Assembly: GCA_003996215.1 (NCBI GenBank)
Contig: QJPP01001556.1
Location: forward strand, 1-64,000
Reading direction: 5' to 3'
DNA from: Jaltomata sinuosa
Taxonomy: Eukaryota; Streptophyta; Magnoliopsida; Solanales; Solanaceae
Length of the DNA: 64,000 bases
How positions within the stretch are numbered: the first letter of the stretch is position 1; every line of letters begins with the position of its first letter. A model generated the notes under the pieces. That model saw nothing but the letters and a program-made list of their open reading frames with translations. It was not told where the DNA came from and ran no database searches. Below, one piece after another: positions 33,328 through 44,776 of the stretch. The translations under genes were made by a program, and so were the position numbers.

Positions 33328-35561
33328 TGTAACGACCGGGTCCGTTGTTACGGGTAGTCTAATCGTGCCAAGTTTTAGAGTTAGAAAACTATGGGTTTGG
33401 GTGTTTGAAATTCTGTGCTAGGCTAGCCCTCGGGAAGATTCAGAGCGAGGTGTAGTCTAGGGAAATTCGAGTAAGGATTGGGTTGGATGTATTGTGCTGA
33501 GCTAGTTTTTCTCGTATATAACATATAAAGGAGTCTGGGGGACTTTTCATAATCGAATTCGGGTAAGTAGAACTCCCGGAATCGAGGTTAACATTAAGGG
33601 ACTATTTCGGGACATCGGAAAAATAAGTGTGCTGTAAAATGGACTAGTTTTGGAGGTTATATGACTTTCTGTATTGTGTCAACTGCTATAGTGACCTCCG
33701 TTGTAGCGAAGAAATTACTGCTACAGTGGAAGTCAACGTCGGTCAGCCTCCGCCATAGCGGACAACTCCGCTACTTTGGTACCGCTATAGTGGAGCAGAC
33801 TGCTATAGCGGAGCGTGATGAGATTTAATGCAGAAACTTCTCCAAAATAGTTCAGTTTTTCCTGAAATATTTTTGGAGAAAAAAAGGGCAATTTTGGGCG
33901 ATTTCTACCAGTTTTCCACTATTTTTTGTCCTAAAGGTAACACTTCTACTCCCCAAACTTCGTACTACTCTTCCTACGCGGTAGAATTGCTAGAAGGGAA
34001 CTTGGGAAAAGGTTGGAATATCCTAAGGATGGTAGAATCCAGGAAAGAAGGGGGATTCTAGGCATGAAAGTTCTTGGGTATTGTTAAAAATTAGGTATTA
34101 TGATCGTATGTTGTTAAATTCTCTATTTTTATCCGTGAAAATGATAGAACTAGGGAAATTAATGGCGAGAAGCCCGGGAAAAAGGGTAGGATGATCATGG
34201 GTGGCCTGGGGGTCTGGGATTTGGTGTAATTAGGGTAATGTGCAGGCCTTGTTTGTTAATTTGAGTACTTGTATATTGTTTTAGAACAAGAACGAGAAAG
34301 GAATCCGGAACACGGGAAAGCTCGGGTTGATGGCTTACAATTCCTGTGAATGTTGTATATTTTGTACTCTTATCTAAGTGTTTGTATGAATTGCCTGGCT
34401 TAGAGAAATTATGTAGAATGTCTAAGGGTCCTGTTTTACAGTCTATGAATTGAATGGTGTGTTGCTTGTTGGTTTACAAGTTATTTGTTCATTATTTGAC
34501 TGTGGATTATTGACATTCGGTTAGCTCGGATACCACACCTAGTACGGGTATACTAACGGATGGCACGGGTACCACGCCTGGTACGGGTATAACAAATGGT
34601 TGGCTCGGGTACCACGCCTAGTACAGAATACTAACAGTTGGCTCGGGTACCACACCTGGTATGGAATACTAACGGTTGGCTTGGGTACCATGCCTGGTAC
34701 GGATTTATTTTACTGCATCATTGCATTGATATTGTTGCATTGCATTGACTGTTATTGGTTTTGTGAGTTGATCGGGCTGTTTTATTAAATTGTGATATTC
34801 GTTGATAGTCCTTGAGTGACTGGAAATCATGTTATATCTGTTGAGTTGGTCTTGGATTAGGCCGGGTTGTCTGTTTAACACTTAGGTGTTGTTTAGAAGG
34901 GATTCCATGGTGGGTCTGGGCTAGACAAAAGGATGATTTATTGATTCTATGATTGTTGTTTAGAGTTATAAAAGGTGAATTTCATGCGGGAACAAGCTTG
35001 GTAGAGACTTGTAGTCTAGGGGAGCCTATTGACTTGTTGCATGTTTTTCGTACTTATACTTGATTTGATGTACTGATTATACATTGTTTTATTTTGAAAT
35101 TGGTTGATGATCCTACCAGTACACGGTGGTTGTGTACTGATACTGCACTTGCTTGTTTTTCTTGTGAGTACAAGAAATCTTCTGACGGCTGACGCACGAT
35201 CTCACTTGTAGGCCGGACTGTTCCAGATATCAAGGGTGAGCTGTTCGGCCAAGCCGCCTTAGTGTTTATCTTTGAGTTGTAGCGCAATTATTTCGGGCTT
35301 AGACTATCTCTTTATTGTTCTAAGTTTTGGGGTTGCATCCCCGTACTCTAGTATTGGTAGTGTTTGGTACGATGATGTTCAGATTCTAGGAGAACTTCCG
35401 CAGGTTTTATTTCAATGAAAGGCCTTTCGTATTATTTGAATTGCTAGTTTATTTTATGTTTGCTGGTTTTAGGCTGTTAGTCTAAGCTAAGGGTTGAACT
35501 CTACTAGTTCGCTCATCCAGGGGTTGGGCGGGTGCCACTCACGATGGTCTGGGTCGTGAAG
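33328..35561 (+). repeat. Element C, 5' LTR
   Basis: It begins TGTAACGACCGGGTCC and ends GGGTCGTGAAG (the last two bases differ from the expected CA). It is 2234 bp. A palindrome cluster lies at about 33680-33820: CGCTATAGTGG, CCGCCATAGCGG and CTGCTATAGCGGAG, partly decayed. Frames such as 33828-34061 and 34600-34788 are LTR sequence. Confidence 0.93.
34520..34703 (+). repeat. 38-40-bp tandem repeat in element C 5' LTR (five units)
   Basis: Units start near 34520, 34560, 34600, 34638 and 34676 with the pattern TGGCTCGGGTACCACGCCTG-GTACGG. The 3' LTR has four units (40868-41012). Confidence 0.9.
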
Positions 35562-35565
35562 AAGA

Positions 35566-35577
35566 TGGTACCAGAGC
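35566..35577 (+). other. Element C primer-binding site
   Basis: TGGTACCAGAGC, one base different from the Met-tRNA consensus. Confidence 0.85.
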
Positions 35578-35780
35578 TCTAGGTTTGTTTATCTCGTCGT
35601 ACCAAATAGTTCTAGTAGAGTCTTGCGGAATGGTGCAGAGACGTCCGTACTTTTCTTTGAGAGGCTATGGGGCTTTAGGAAAACTATCTCTTCCTTCTTT
35701 CCTTCGTGCTATAACTTGATTCAAATTGGTATCTGGTGATACAAATTGGTATCTAATCTTATTCAATCTTTTTTCCGCTG

Positions 35781-37120
35781 ATGGTTAACACAAGGAACAA
35801 TGGAGCTAGAGCAGCGATCCCAGCAGCGGGCTCAGATATCCGTGGTAGAGGCAGGGGAAGGGGCAGAGGATGAGGTAGAGCCGCACCCGCCAGAGGTGAA
35901 GCTCGAGCGTCTGCTGGAGAGCGTGAAGTGACCCCTCCCCTACCTCAGAAACATGTTGCTGAAGATGTAGAAGTTGTGGCTGAAGATGGTGAGGCACAGG
36001 AGGAGGCGACACTGGTTGGGGGTGCAGGCCTCCCTACTATGACACCAGAAGCCTTTCAGCAGGCTTGGAATATTTTGAGTGGGTTTGTTGGTACTGGAGC
36101 CATACCCGCGGCTTTTGAAATCCAGGTCTTGGATACTCAGCCAGCGGTTACCACAGCGTCTAGGATGGATGCAGCTTCAGGCACGAATGACTTCTTCAGG
36201 CCAATGCTAGGCCCAGTGATGACAGGGAATGAGCATGAGATGCTGACCAAGTTTCTCAAGCTGAAACCTCCTACATTTCAGGGTACTGATAAGGAGGATG
36301 CTTATGAGTTTATCTTGGATTTCTATGAGAGGTTGCCAAGTTGAGTATTATACGTCAACATGGGGTTGAGTTTGTCATATTTCAGCTGCAGGGTGATGCC
36401 AAGCAGTGGTGGAGGTCTCATGTGGAGTGCCGGTCTTCTTTTCTATCCCCACTGACTTGAAAATAGTTCCACGCTTTATTTTTAGAGAAGTACGTACCCT
36501 ATACTTTGAGGGACCGGAGGAAGGATGAGTTCTTGAACTTGGAGCAGGGTAACATGTCAGTCTCTACTTATGAGGCTAAGTTCCATGCCTTATCTCATTT
36601 TTCCACACAGATGTTGGGTTCCGAGGAGGAACTGGTTTGGTTGTTTGTGAAAGGTTTGAATACTGAGCTACAGGTACTGTCAGTGCATATGACTTCTTCA
36701 GGGAAGGGCTTTAATGATGTAGTGGATTATGTGAAGTAACTTGAGGGAGTCAGGCAGGCGGGGCAGGCTAAGGCGTTAGCCAAGAAGCCCCGGAATGGGG
36801 GAAATTATGGTGGTTCATATTCCAGGTGTCATAATCAGCAGGTATACTCAGCACGTCCTATTCAGTCAGCTCTGCCAGCTGCTACAAGTGGTCGTCAGGG
36901 AGCTCATAATCAGTCTTCAGCTCCTAGAGGCCAGGGAGCGTCTTATACATTAGCTAGCAGGCCTACACTTGACTGTGGTTGCTTCTATTATGGTGATCTG
37001 GGCCACTTTAAGAGGAAGTTCCCACTCAGGTAGACAAGTTATCAGGGTCAGCAGCAGTCTAGAGCGATGGTCCCGGTAGGTAGAGGCGGTAATGCTAGAG
37101 GTCATCCACAGGGTAATGTC
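35781..37120 (+). pseudogene. Element C gag, interrupted and fused to RT by a deletion
   Basis: The start Met at 35781 (MVNTRNNGARAA) is followed by an Arg-Gly repeat (RGRGRGRGRG) and an in-frame stop near 35871. Gag core is readable at 35928-36344 (MLTKFLKLKPPTFQGTDKED) and 36506-36739 (LEQGNMSVSTYEAKF), with a frameshift near 36343 and stops near 36460 and 36737. The zinc knuckle near 36975-37025 (CFYYGDLGHFKRKF) has lost cysteines. At about 37110-37115 gag breaks off into RT. Gag would normally package the element RNA. Confidence 0.87.
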
Positions 37121-38456
37121 GTTTGGTTTGACCAATGCGCCGACAGCATTCATGAGTTTGATGAATGGGGTATTTAAGTCGTATTTGGATTCCTTCGTGA
37201 TTGTGTTTATCGATGATATTTTGATCTACTCCAAGAGTATAGAGGAGAATACTAATCATCTTCGTATTGTGTTGTACATCTTGAGACGCCAGAAGCTTTA
37301 TGCGAAGTTCACTAAGTGTGAGTTTTGGTTGACTTAAGTTGCATTATTGGGGCATGTAGTGTCAGAACAGGGGGTGATGGTGGATCCCCAGAAGATTGAG
37401 GCAGTCAAAAGTTGGGCCCGGCCTAGCTCTGTGACCGAGGTGAGGAGTTTTATTGGGCTCCCAGGGTACTACCAGAGGTTTGTTAAGGATTTTGTGTCTA
37501 TTGCTACTCACCTGACCAGGCTGACATAGAAAGATGTACCATTCGTGTGGTCCGACAAGTGCGAGGAGAGCTTCCAAAAGCTCAAGACACTTCTGACCAC
37601 GGCTCATATATTATCCTTGTCGGTTGAAGGTAAAGACTTTATTGTTAACTGTGATGCTTCACATTCTGGTTTGGGTGTTGTGTTGATGCAGGATAGGAAT
37701 GTGATAGCCTATGCATCTAGGCAGTTGAAGGTGCATGAGAAGAACTACCCGACTCATGACTTAGAGTTGGCAGCTGTGGCCTTTGCACTCAAGATTTGGA
37801 GACACTATCTCTATGGTGTCAAGTGTGAAGTGTTCACTGATCATCGTAGTCTGCAGCATGTCTTCACTCAGAAGGATTTGAATTTGAGGCAGAGAAGGTG
37901 GATAGAGTTATTGAAGGACTATGATGTGACTATTCAGTACCATCTGGGTAAGGCTAATATGGTGGCAGACGCATTGAGCCAGAAAATAGTTAGCATGGGT
38001 AGTTTGGATTGTTTGGGGGTGTCCAAACGACCACTAGCAAGGGAAATTCGGGCTTTGGAGGCCAAGTTCATGCACTTGGGTGATTCAGAACATGGTGGGT
38101 TGTTGGCAAGCATTGAGGTCAAACCCACCTTCATAGAGGAAATAAAGGCCAAACAGTTTCAGGATCCAAACCTGAGTAGGCTTCGAGGTAAGGTAATATC
38201 CGGGGAATCCAGGGACGTCACATTAGACTTTAGTGGAGTAATAAATTTCAGAGAGAGGATTTGTGTTCCTCAGTTTGATGATGTAATTCACAAAATCTTC
38301 GCGGAAGCCCATAGTTCGCGGTACTCAATTCATCCGGGTGTGACCAAAATGTACAGAAACTTAAGGCAGCGTTACTGGTGGACCGAAATGAAAAAGGACA
38401 TAGTTGACTTTGTGTCCAAATGTCAGAACTGCCAGCAAGTAAAGTATGAGCATTAG
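37092..38456 (+). pseudogene. Element C RT (C-terminal part), RNase H and integrase finger
   Basis: After the deletion, RT starts at MSFGLTNAPTAFMSLM (about 37113), so the N-terminal RT and the whole protease are absent. FIDDIL is at about 37209-37226. Stops occur at 37335 (before LLGHVVSEQG) and 37527. RNase H (VNCDASHSGLG, ALKIWRHYLYG, TDHRSLQHVF) and the H2C2 finger (SRYSIHPGVTKMYRNLRQ, CQNCQQVK) are continuous at 37545-38456. Confidence 0.88.
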
Positions 38457-39627
38457 ACACCTGCAGGACTACTCCAGAGAATGCCAATTCCAGAGTGGAA
38501 GTGGGAAAGGATAGCCATAGACTTTGTGGTGGGTCTTCCCAATACATTGGGGAAGTATGACTCAACTTGAATCATTGTTGATAGGCTGACCAAGTTCGCT
38601 CATTTTATTTTGGTCAGGGTAGATTACAATTCACAACAATTGGCTAAGATCTACGTGAAGGAGATTGTGAGATTGCATGGGGTGCCACTATCCATCATCT
38701 CAGACAGGGGTACGTAGTTAACCTCTAAATTTTAGGGTAAGCTACATGAAGAGTTGGGCACAACTCACTTTTAGCACAACCTTCCATCCTCAGACTGATG
38801 GTCAGTCAGAGAGGACGATCCAGGTATTGGAGGACATGCTGAGAGCATGTGTGATGGACTTCGGGGGTCATTGGGACCAGTTTCTACCATTGTGCGAGTT
38901 CTCATACAATAATAGCTATCACTCCAGTATTGACATGGCACCTTTCGAGGCGTTGAATGGGAGGAGCTGCAGATCACCGGTTGGGTGGTTTGAGAAATGC
39001 GATGTAAAGCCTTTGGGAGTGGAATTGGTAAAGGAAGCACAGGAAAAGGTAACGGGCATTCAGGCCAAATTGCTGGATGCCCAAAGCAGGCAGAAGGAGT
39101 ATGCAGATCGCAAGGTCTGGGACATGGAATTTCAGGTTGGTGAACAGGTATTATTGAAAGTGTCACCAATGAAGGGAGTTATGCGGTTTGGTAAGAATGG
39201 CAAGCTTAGCCCTCGGTGCATCGGTCCATTTGAGATTCTTGAGATTGTGGGGCCAGTGGCTTACAAGTTAGCACTGCCGCCCAGTTTGTCGGGCGTTCAT
39301 CCGGTATTCCATGTATCTATGCTTAAGCGATACCATGGGGATGGGGACTACATCATCCAGTGAGATGAGGTGTTTTTTGATAAGGATCTTTGTTATGAAG
39401 AGGAACCAGTCTTGATTCTTGCTCGGGATGTCTGGAGATTGAGGAAAAAGGTGATTGATATGGTAAAGGTTCAGTGGAAGCATCATCCAATTGAGAAAGC
39501 CACTTGGGAAACTGAGAAGGACATGCGGGACAAGTACCCTCATTTGCTTGAGGATTCAGGTACTACACTTTCTTTTTTTTATTTCCATAAATTTGAGTTT
39601 GATTGTTTGGGGATGAACGATGGGTAA
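38457..39627 (+). pseudogene. Element C integrase core and chromodomain
   Basis: The integrase core begins near 38515 (DFVVGLPNTLGKYDS) with stops near 38455, 38568, 38716 and 38732. A one-base shift near 38762 leads into 38746-39363, which carries FHPQTDGQSERTIQ, the catalytic Glu region, and a GPFEI block. A stop at 39361 precedes the chromodomain (EPVLILARDVWRLRKK, then ATWETEKDMRDKY) at 39370-39567. It is inactive. Confidence 0.87.
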
Positions 39628-39639
39628 ATTGGTATCTAT

Positions 39640-41871
39640 TGTAACGATCGGGTCCGTCGTTATGGGTAGTCTAATCATGCCAAGTTTTAGAGTTAGAAAA
39701 CTCTGGGTTTGGGAGTTTGAAATTATGGGCTAGGCTACCCTCAGCCAGATTTGGAGCGAGGTGGAGTCTAGGGAAATTCGGGTAAGGATTAGGTTGGATG
39801 TCTTGTGGTGAGCTAGTTTTCCTCGTAGCTAACACATAAAGGAGTCTGAGGGACTTTTCAGAATCAACTTCAGGTAAGTATAACTCCCGGAATCGAGGTT
39901 GACGTGAAGGGATTATTCCAGGACGTCGAGAAAATAAATATGTTGTAAAATGGACTAGTTTTGGAGGTTTTACGACTTTCTATCCTGTGTCAGCCGCTAT
40001 ACTCCGCCATAGTGACCTCCGTTGTAGCGAATGAATTACCGCTACAGTGGAAGTCAACGTTGGACAGCCTCCGTCATAGCGGATGACTCCGCTACGGTGG
40101 TACCGCTACACTTGAGTTGACCACTATAGTGGAGCATGACGGGATTTAATGCAGAAACTTCCTCAAAACAGTTTAGTTTTTCTTGAAATGTTTTGGGAGA
40201 AGAAGGGGCAATTTTGGGCGATTTCTACCGGTTTTCCACTATTTTTCATCCTAAAGCTAAGGATTCTACTCCCCAAACTTTGTACTACTTTTCCTATATG
40301 GTAGAATTGGTAGGAGGGAACTTGGGGAAAGGTTAGAATAACCTAGGGATGGTAGAATCCGGGGAAGAAGGGGGATTCTAGGCATGAAAGTTCTTGGGTA
40401 TTGTTAAAAATAAGGTATTATGATCGTATGTTGTTAAATTCTCTATTTTTATCTGTGAAAATGATAAAACTAGGAAAATTAATGGCGAGAAGCCCGGGAA
40501 AATGGTAGGATGATTGGGTGGCCTGGGGGTCTGGGATTTGGTATAATCTGAGTAATGTGCAGGTCTTATTTGTTAATTTGAGAACTTGTATATTGTTTTA
40601 GACCAAGAACGAGAAAGGAATCCGGAACACAGAAAAGCTCGGGTTGAGTAGAGCTTGGATCATTTTGAGGTAGGTAATGGCTTACAATTCCTGTGAATGT
40701 TGTATATTTTGTACTCTTATCTAAGTGTTTGTATGAAATGCATGGCTTAGAAGAATTGTGTAGAATGTCTAAGGGTCCAAATTTACAGTCTGTGAATTGA
40801 ACGGTGTGTTGCTTATTGGTATACAAGTTGTTTGTTCATTATTTGACTGTGGATTTTTGATATTCAGTTAGCTCGGGTACCATGCCTGGTACGGGTATAC
40901 TAATGGTTGGCACGGGTACCACGCCTGGTACGGGTATAACAAATGGTTGGCTCGAGTACAACGCCTAGTACGGAATACTAACGGTTATCTCGGGTACCAC
41001 GCCTGGTACGGGTTTATTTTACTGCATCATTGCATTGATATTGTTGCATTGCATTAATTATTATTGGTTCCGTGGGTGGACTGGGCTGTTTTATTGAATT
41101 GTGATATTCGTTGGTGGTCCTTGAGTGACCAAAAATCTTGTTATATTTGTTGAGTTGGTCTTGAATTAGGTCGGGTTGTCTGTTTAACACTTAGGTGTTG
41201 TTTAGAAGGGATCCCAGGGTGTGTCCGGGCTAGACAAAATGATGATTTATTGATTCTGTGATTGTTTTTTAGAGTATTAAAAGGTGAATTTCATGCAGGA
41301 ATAAACTAGGTAGAGACTTGTAGTCTAGGGGAGCCTATTGACTTGTTGTATATTTTTCCGTACTTATACGTGAATTGTTGTACTGATTATACACTGTTTT
41401 ATTTGAAAACTGGCTGATGATCCTACCAGTACACGGTGGTTGTGTACTGATACTGCACTTGCTTGTTTTTCTTGTGAGTACAGGAAATCTTTCGACGGCT
41501 GACGCACGACCTCACTTGTAGGCCGGACTGTTCCAGATATCAAGGGTGAGCTGTTCGACTAAGCTGCCTTGGTATTTATCTTTGAGTTGTAGCCCAATTG
41601 TTTTGGGCTTAGACTATCTCTTTATTGTTCTAAGTTTTGGGGTTGCATCCCCGTACTCTAATATTGGTAGTGTTTGGTACGATGACTTTCAGATTCTAGG
41701 GGAATTTCTGCAGGTTTTATTTCAATGAAAGGCCTTTCGCATTATTTGAATTGCTAGTTTATTTTCTGTTTGTTGGTTTTAGGATGTTAGTCTAAGCTAA
41801 GGGTTGAACTCTACTGGTTCTCTCATCCGGGGGTTGGGTGGGTGCCACTCACGATGGTCTGGGTCATGACA
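39640..41871 (+). repeat. Element C, 3' LTR
   Basis: It begins TGTAACGATCGGG and ends GGGTCATGACA. It is 2232 bp and colinear with the 5' LTR. Palindrome-derived sites are at about 39990-40135; four tandem-repeat units are at 40868-41012. The pre-LTR stretch 39610-39639 (GGGGATGAACGATGGG) is only partly purine-rich. Confidence 0.94.
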
Positions 41872-41876
41872 CTATC

Positions 41877-42519
41877 TCTTGTTTCACTCATAGAGATCAT
41901 ATCATGAATAATCTTGTGAAAGAGGATATTTATCTTTTTGAGAGTGAATTTTAAATTTTTGGAATTTTTATCTCTCTAAAGATAATGTTTTATTTGAAGA
42001 TAACATGATCATTTCTAATGATGAACATAGTGATATGTTTGGTGAAGTTGATGGTGTAGCAACATTTAAAGGCTACAAGGTATATGGTAATTCACTATGG
42101 GAAACAATGTGGAAAGATAATAATGAGCCTACAAATAAAAGTGAAGTAATTGATGCTAGCATGGGTATTAATTTCTTTACTTATTCTACTTCACTTTTTG
42201 AAGCTACATTCTTGTTGGATTATGTCAATACTTCTTTTCTAAAATGTGATGATAAGTCATTTAAAAATTAGCGTGCTCTAGTTAAAGAGCTTAGTTTGAT
42301 TCTATTTTTGGATGATGATATCTTCTTGGTGTTTTTAGGTATGTTTATTGTTATTCTTGATGTTGTGAGGGGATTAAATTTTATTTTTGATCCCGGTAAT
42401 ATTCATTGTTGTATTGATATTACTTTGAAGAATTATGATAATCTTTGTCTAGTTGTTGTTTTCTTCTTTATTTTACAAGGCTTGAATTCGAGGATGAATT
42501 CTTTTCAAGAAAGGGAGAA
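41877..42519 (+). pseudogene. Element E 3' internal segment with two short ORFs
   Basis: E resumes after C's CTATC duplication. Two frames are readable: 42005-42271 (88 residues, MIISNDEHSDMFGEVDG) and 42296-42532 (78 residues, hydrophobic, ending GLNSRMNSFQERENDGI). The last phrase resembles the polyprotein C terminus found just before the LTR in several plant Ty3 elements, which suggests descent from an autonomous parent; that comparison is from memory. The second frame has a hydrophobic stretch (IFLVFLGMFIVILDVV), probably not a real membrane protein. Confidence 0.6.
42507..42519 (+). other. Element E polypurine tract
   Basis: AAGAAAGGGAGAA immediately precedes the 3' LTR. Confidence 0.85.
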
Positions 42520-43050
42520 TGATGGAATATAGATTAGTCATCATGGATATGAAGATCGTCAACTAGATTTGAAGTATTTTAAAGACCTTAGAAGATTAAT
42601 GAATGAAGCATGGAAGATCTACAATATACTAAAGTGGAAATTCAAGCAAGAGATGACTACATTTTAAATAATTAATTTGCTAGATAAAATAATTCCATTA
42701 TTTTCCTTATTTTTAGCTCAAGGGTATTATTGTAACTAGTTTAGGTTAGTTTGGCTACTATTTATACTAGTAGAACCTAGGGTTTTGGGGAATTAGTTAG
42801 TTTTTGGATATTGAAGACTCCTTTTGTGAGCTTAGGAATATGCTCTTTTATCTCTGCATGAACCCTTCTTGAATTCTTGGTAAGAATTCCTTGTATGAGT
42901 TCATTCTCTTCTTCCATGATTTAATCTAATAATTATATGTGTATTTAATTATTGGGTTAATCTTTCTTTCTTCTAATTTCTATTTTCTCTAATCTAATTT
43001 CTTTCTTTACTTGCTAATCCTTTGATTCCATCTCTATTTTATTTGTTGTG
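42520..43050 (+). repeat. Element E, 3' LTR
   Basis: It starts TGATGGAATATAG and is colinear with 18282-18809 up to ATTTGTTGTG. The exact right end is uncertain by a few bases because neither copy ends in CA. Confidence 0.88.
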
Positions 43051-43311
43051 TTCATCTTTGGTGTATGGTTTTACATCATTTACTATTGTAGCTTATCTCG
43101 CTCACCATCTGTGAGAGAATGAAATACAAAGTTTAGAATTCCAGAGATAACTAATTACGCACAATAAGGAATCAAAGAGCAATTTTTTTCAACGATGTCC
43201 TATAATCTCCCTAAGATAGATATAGATGATATCATACTGATTCAGAAGACTCTACTAGATACTTGCTCTTATACTCATGAGACTAGTGAACTTAGAGCTC
43301 TAAAACTAATT
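43051..43311 (-). pseudogene. Element F gag start, leader and worn primer-binding site (right of E)
   Basis: On the minus strand, a worn primer-binding site (plus strand GCTCTAAAACTA at 43297-43308, against GCTCTGATACCA) lies 3 bases from the LTR. A leader follows, then a gag start near 43107 (MVSEI). It closely parallels the same region of G at 29007-29215 in layout and wording. It ends at E's LTR; gag continues left of 18282. Confidence 0.78.
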
Positions 43312-43465
43312 TATCATGACCCAAAATTTGAGTTTTTGATGGCACCTACCCAACCCAATCTTGATAGGTAAGTCAACTCTCAACATGCTAAGAAAGTAAA
43401 TAAAAACAAAGATTAAAGCGAAATACATCGATTAACTCCAAGTTAAACTTCAAACTCTTTTAATC

Positions 43466-43500
<35 letters not shown>

Positions 43501-44776
43501 GATCAACACTCGGTAAATTCCTAAAAACCTCAGTGTCACATGCACAAGAACTTCTAAATACAAGAAAACATATAAAGATCTGATACAACACTATTCAAAA
43601 TATAAAAAAATAGTAAGTGGAGATAAGAGAGAAACGAGTAAATCTCCGAAGATTTGAGCTCACCCCAAATCCAAAGTAGCTGGCCATGAACGAGAATCAG
43701 GGACCATAGTAGGATCTGCATCAGAAAAGATACAGAAAATATAGGGAGAGTACAAACCACTATTACTCAGTAGATATCATAGTCTGACCGAGCTTAAGTA
43801 GTCAATGTATCAAATAAAGAACGTAAAATAAACTCTGCATGCAGAAAAGTCCTAGCGAATGAATAATAAAATTAATATGTACTCAACAAAGTATAACAAT
43901 GATAGAAAGCACGAAATAATGCAATGCTATGCAATGAAATATAATGACCAATGTTCTAATAGTATACATCCTCTCCATAGTGGTATTATTGAGGTGGACC
44001 CAAGAGGGACTCGTGAGGTCCATATGCCTATTCGGAATCTTACTTAGGACCCATCCAAAATCTTACCTCGGACTAACCTATATAAGATGGTCCATTTCTT
44101 CCAAAGATCATATTTCCAATAAAACATCCCAGTGATCCATAAAATGAATGATTATACATGCTTACAATAATAGAGTGAATACGAATACAAAATATACATG
44201 TATGATATATTTTTTCCAACTCCAAATCACAATCTACAAGCCTCAAAAATAAAGAATTTCTTAATCTTGACCGTAGGCCACATATCTTTATTAACTCATT
44301 ACTTTCTATATCGTGTCCATAATGGAATATCATCCCTCATAAGTGTAATGATGCATTAAACAGCTCAAAATATGTTATACATGTCAAAAATTCCAAAATC
44401 TCAAGTCTTTCATCGGCATAGAACCCCAAACGGACATCACAATATCAAATTAATCGCGATAATTACTCTAATTCAATATTTTGTCCAACCCTTAACATGC
44501 TTTACATGCGATGAGTTTCCACCAAGCTAAGTCTAAAGAATATTAAGCCATAACTTACCTTGATGCTGAACTGCAAGCCACTAACAGTCACAAAGTAGTC
44601 TTTCCTTTTTGAATGACCTCGAAACACTCCCAATCTATCAAAAATATACTCTACTCATGAATACAAGTTCATTAATATACGTATTACAATATTAAAGTTT
44701 GGGTCAAAAAGTCAACCCTCAAAATTTGACAATGAAATGGGAATATTTATTCAAAACCATTTTACCTATAAGATAA
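43312..44776 (-). repeat. Element F 5' LTR, inner part
   Basis: The plus strand starts TATCATGACCC, a worn TGTCATGACCC. It contains an AT microsatellite at 43468-43497 and several short open frames without homology. D interrupts it at 44776; the LTR continues at 54411. Confidence 0.8.
43468..43497. repeat. (AT)n microsatellite
   Basis: About 15 perfect AT dinucleotides lie inside F's LTR. Confidence 0.97.

Larger units (their letters stand above)
33328..41871 (+). mobile_element. Element C: Ty3/gypsy chromovirus with gag-RT deletion
   Basis: LTRs are at 33328-35561 and 39640-41871. The target duplication CTATC is at 33323-33327 and 41872-41876, where E resumes. The internal region is about 4.1 kb, against about 5.2 kb in D, because about 1.1 kb from after the zinc knuckle to mid-RT is gone. 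It is the same family as B and D. Confidence 0.95.
18282..43050 (+). mobile_element. Element E: non-autonomous LTR element with short LTRs, host to G and C
   Basis: There are two direct LTRs of about 530 bp (18282-18809 and 42520-43050), a Met-tRNA primer-binding site right after the first, and a purine tract right before the second. Without G and C the internal region is about 3.9 kb: 18822-21942, 33183-33322 and 41877-42519. It encodes acidic and lysine-rich ORFs plus a protease-like segment but no RT, RNase H or integrase. It therefore depends on another element for movement. No clean 5-bp target duplication is seen; CATCT at 18275-18279 and 43053-43057 is only a weak candidate. Confidence 0.85.

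Noticed and set aside
42296..42532. Hydrophobic ORF considered as a membrane protein gene
   Set aside because: It sits in E's 3' interior, ends in a retroelement-like tail and reads into the LTR; AT-rich codons explain the hydrophobicity.
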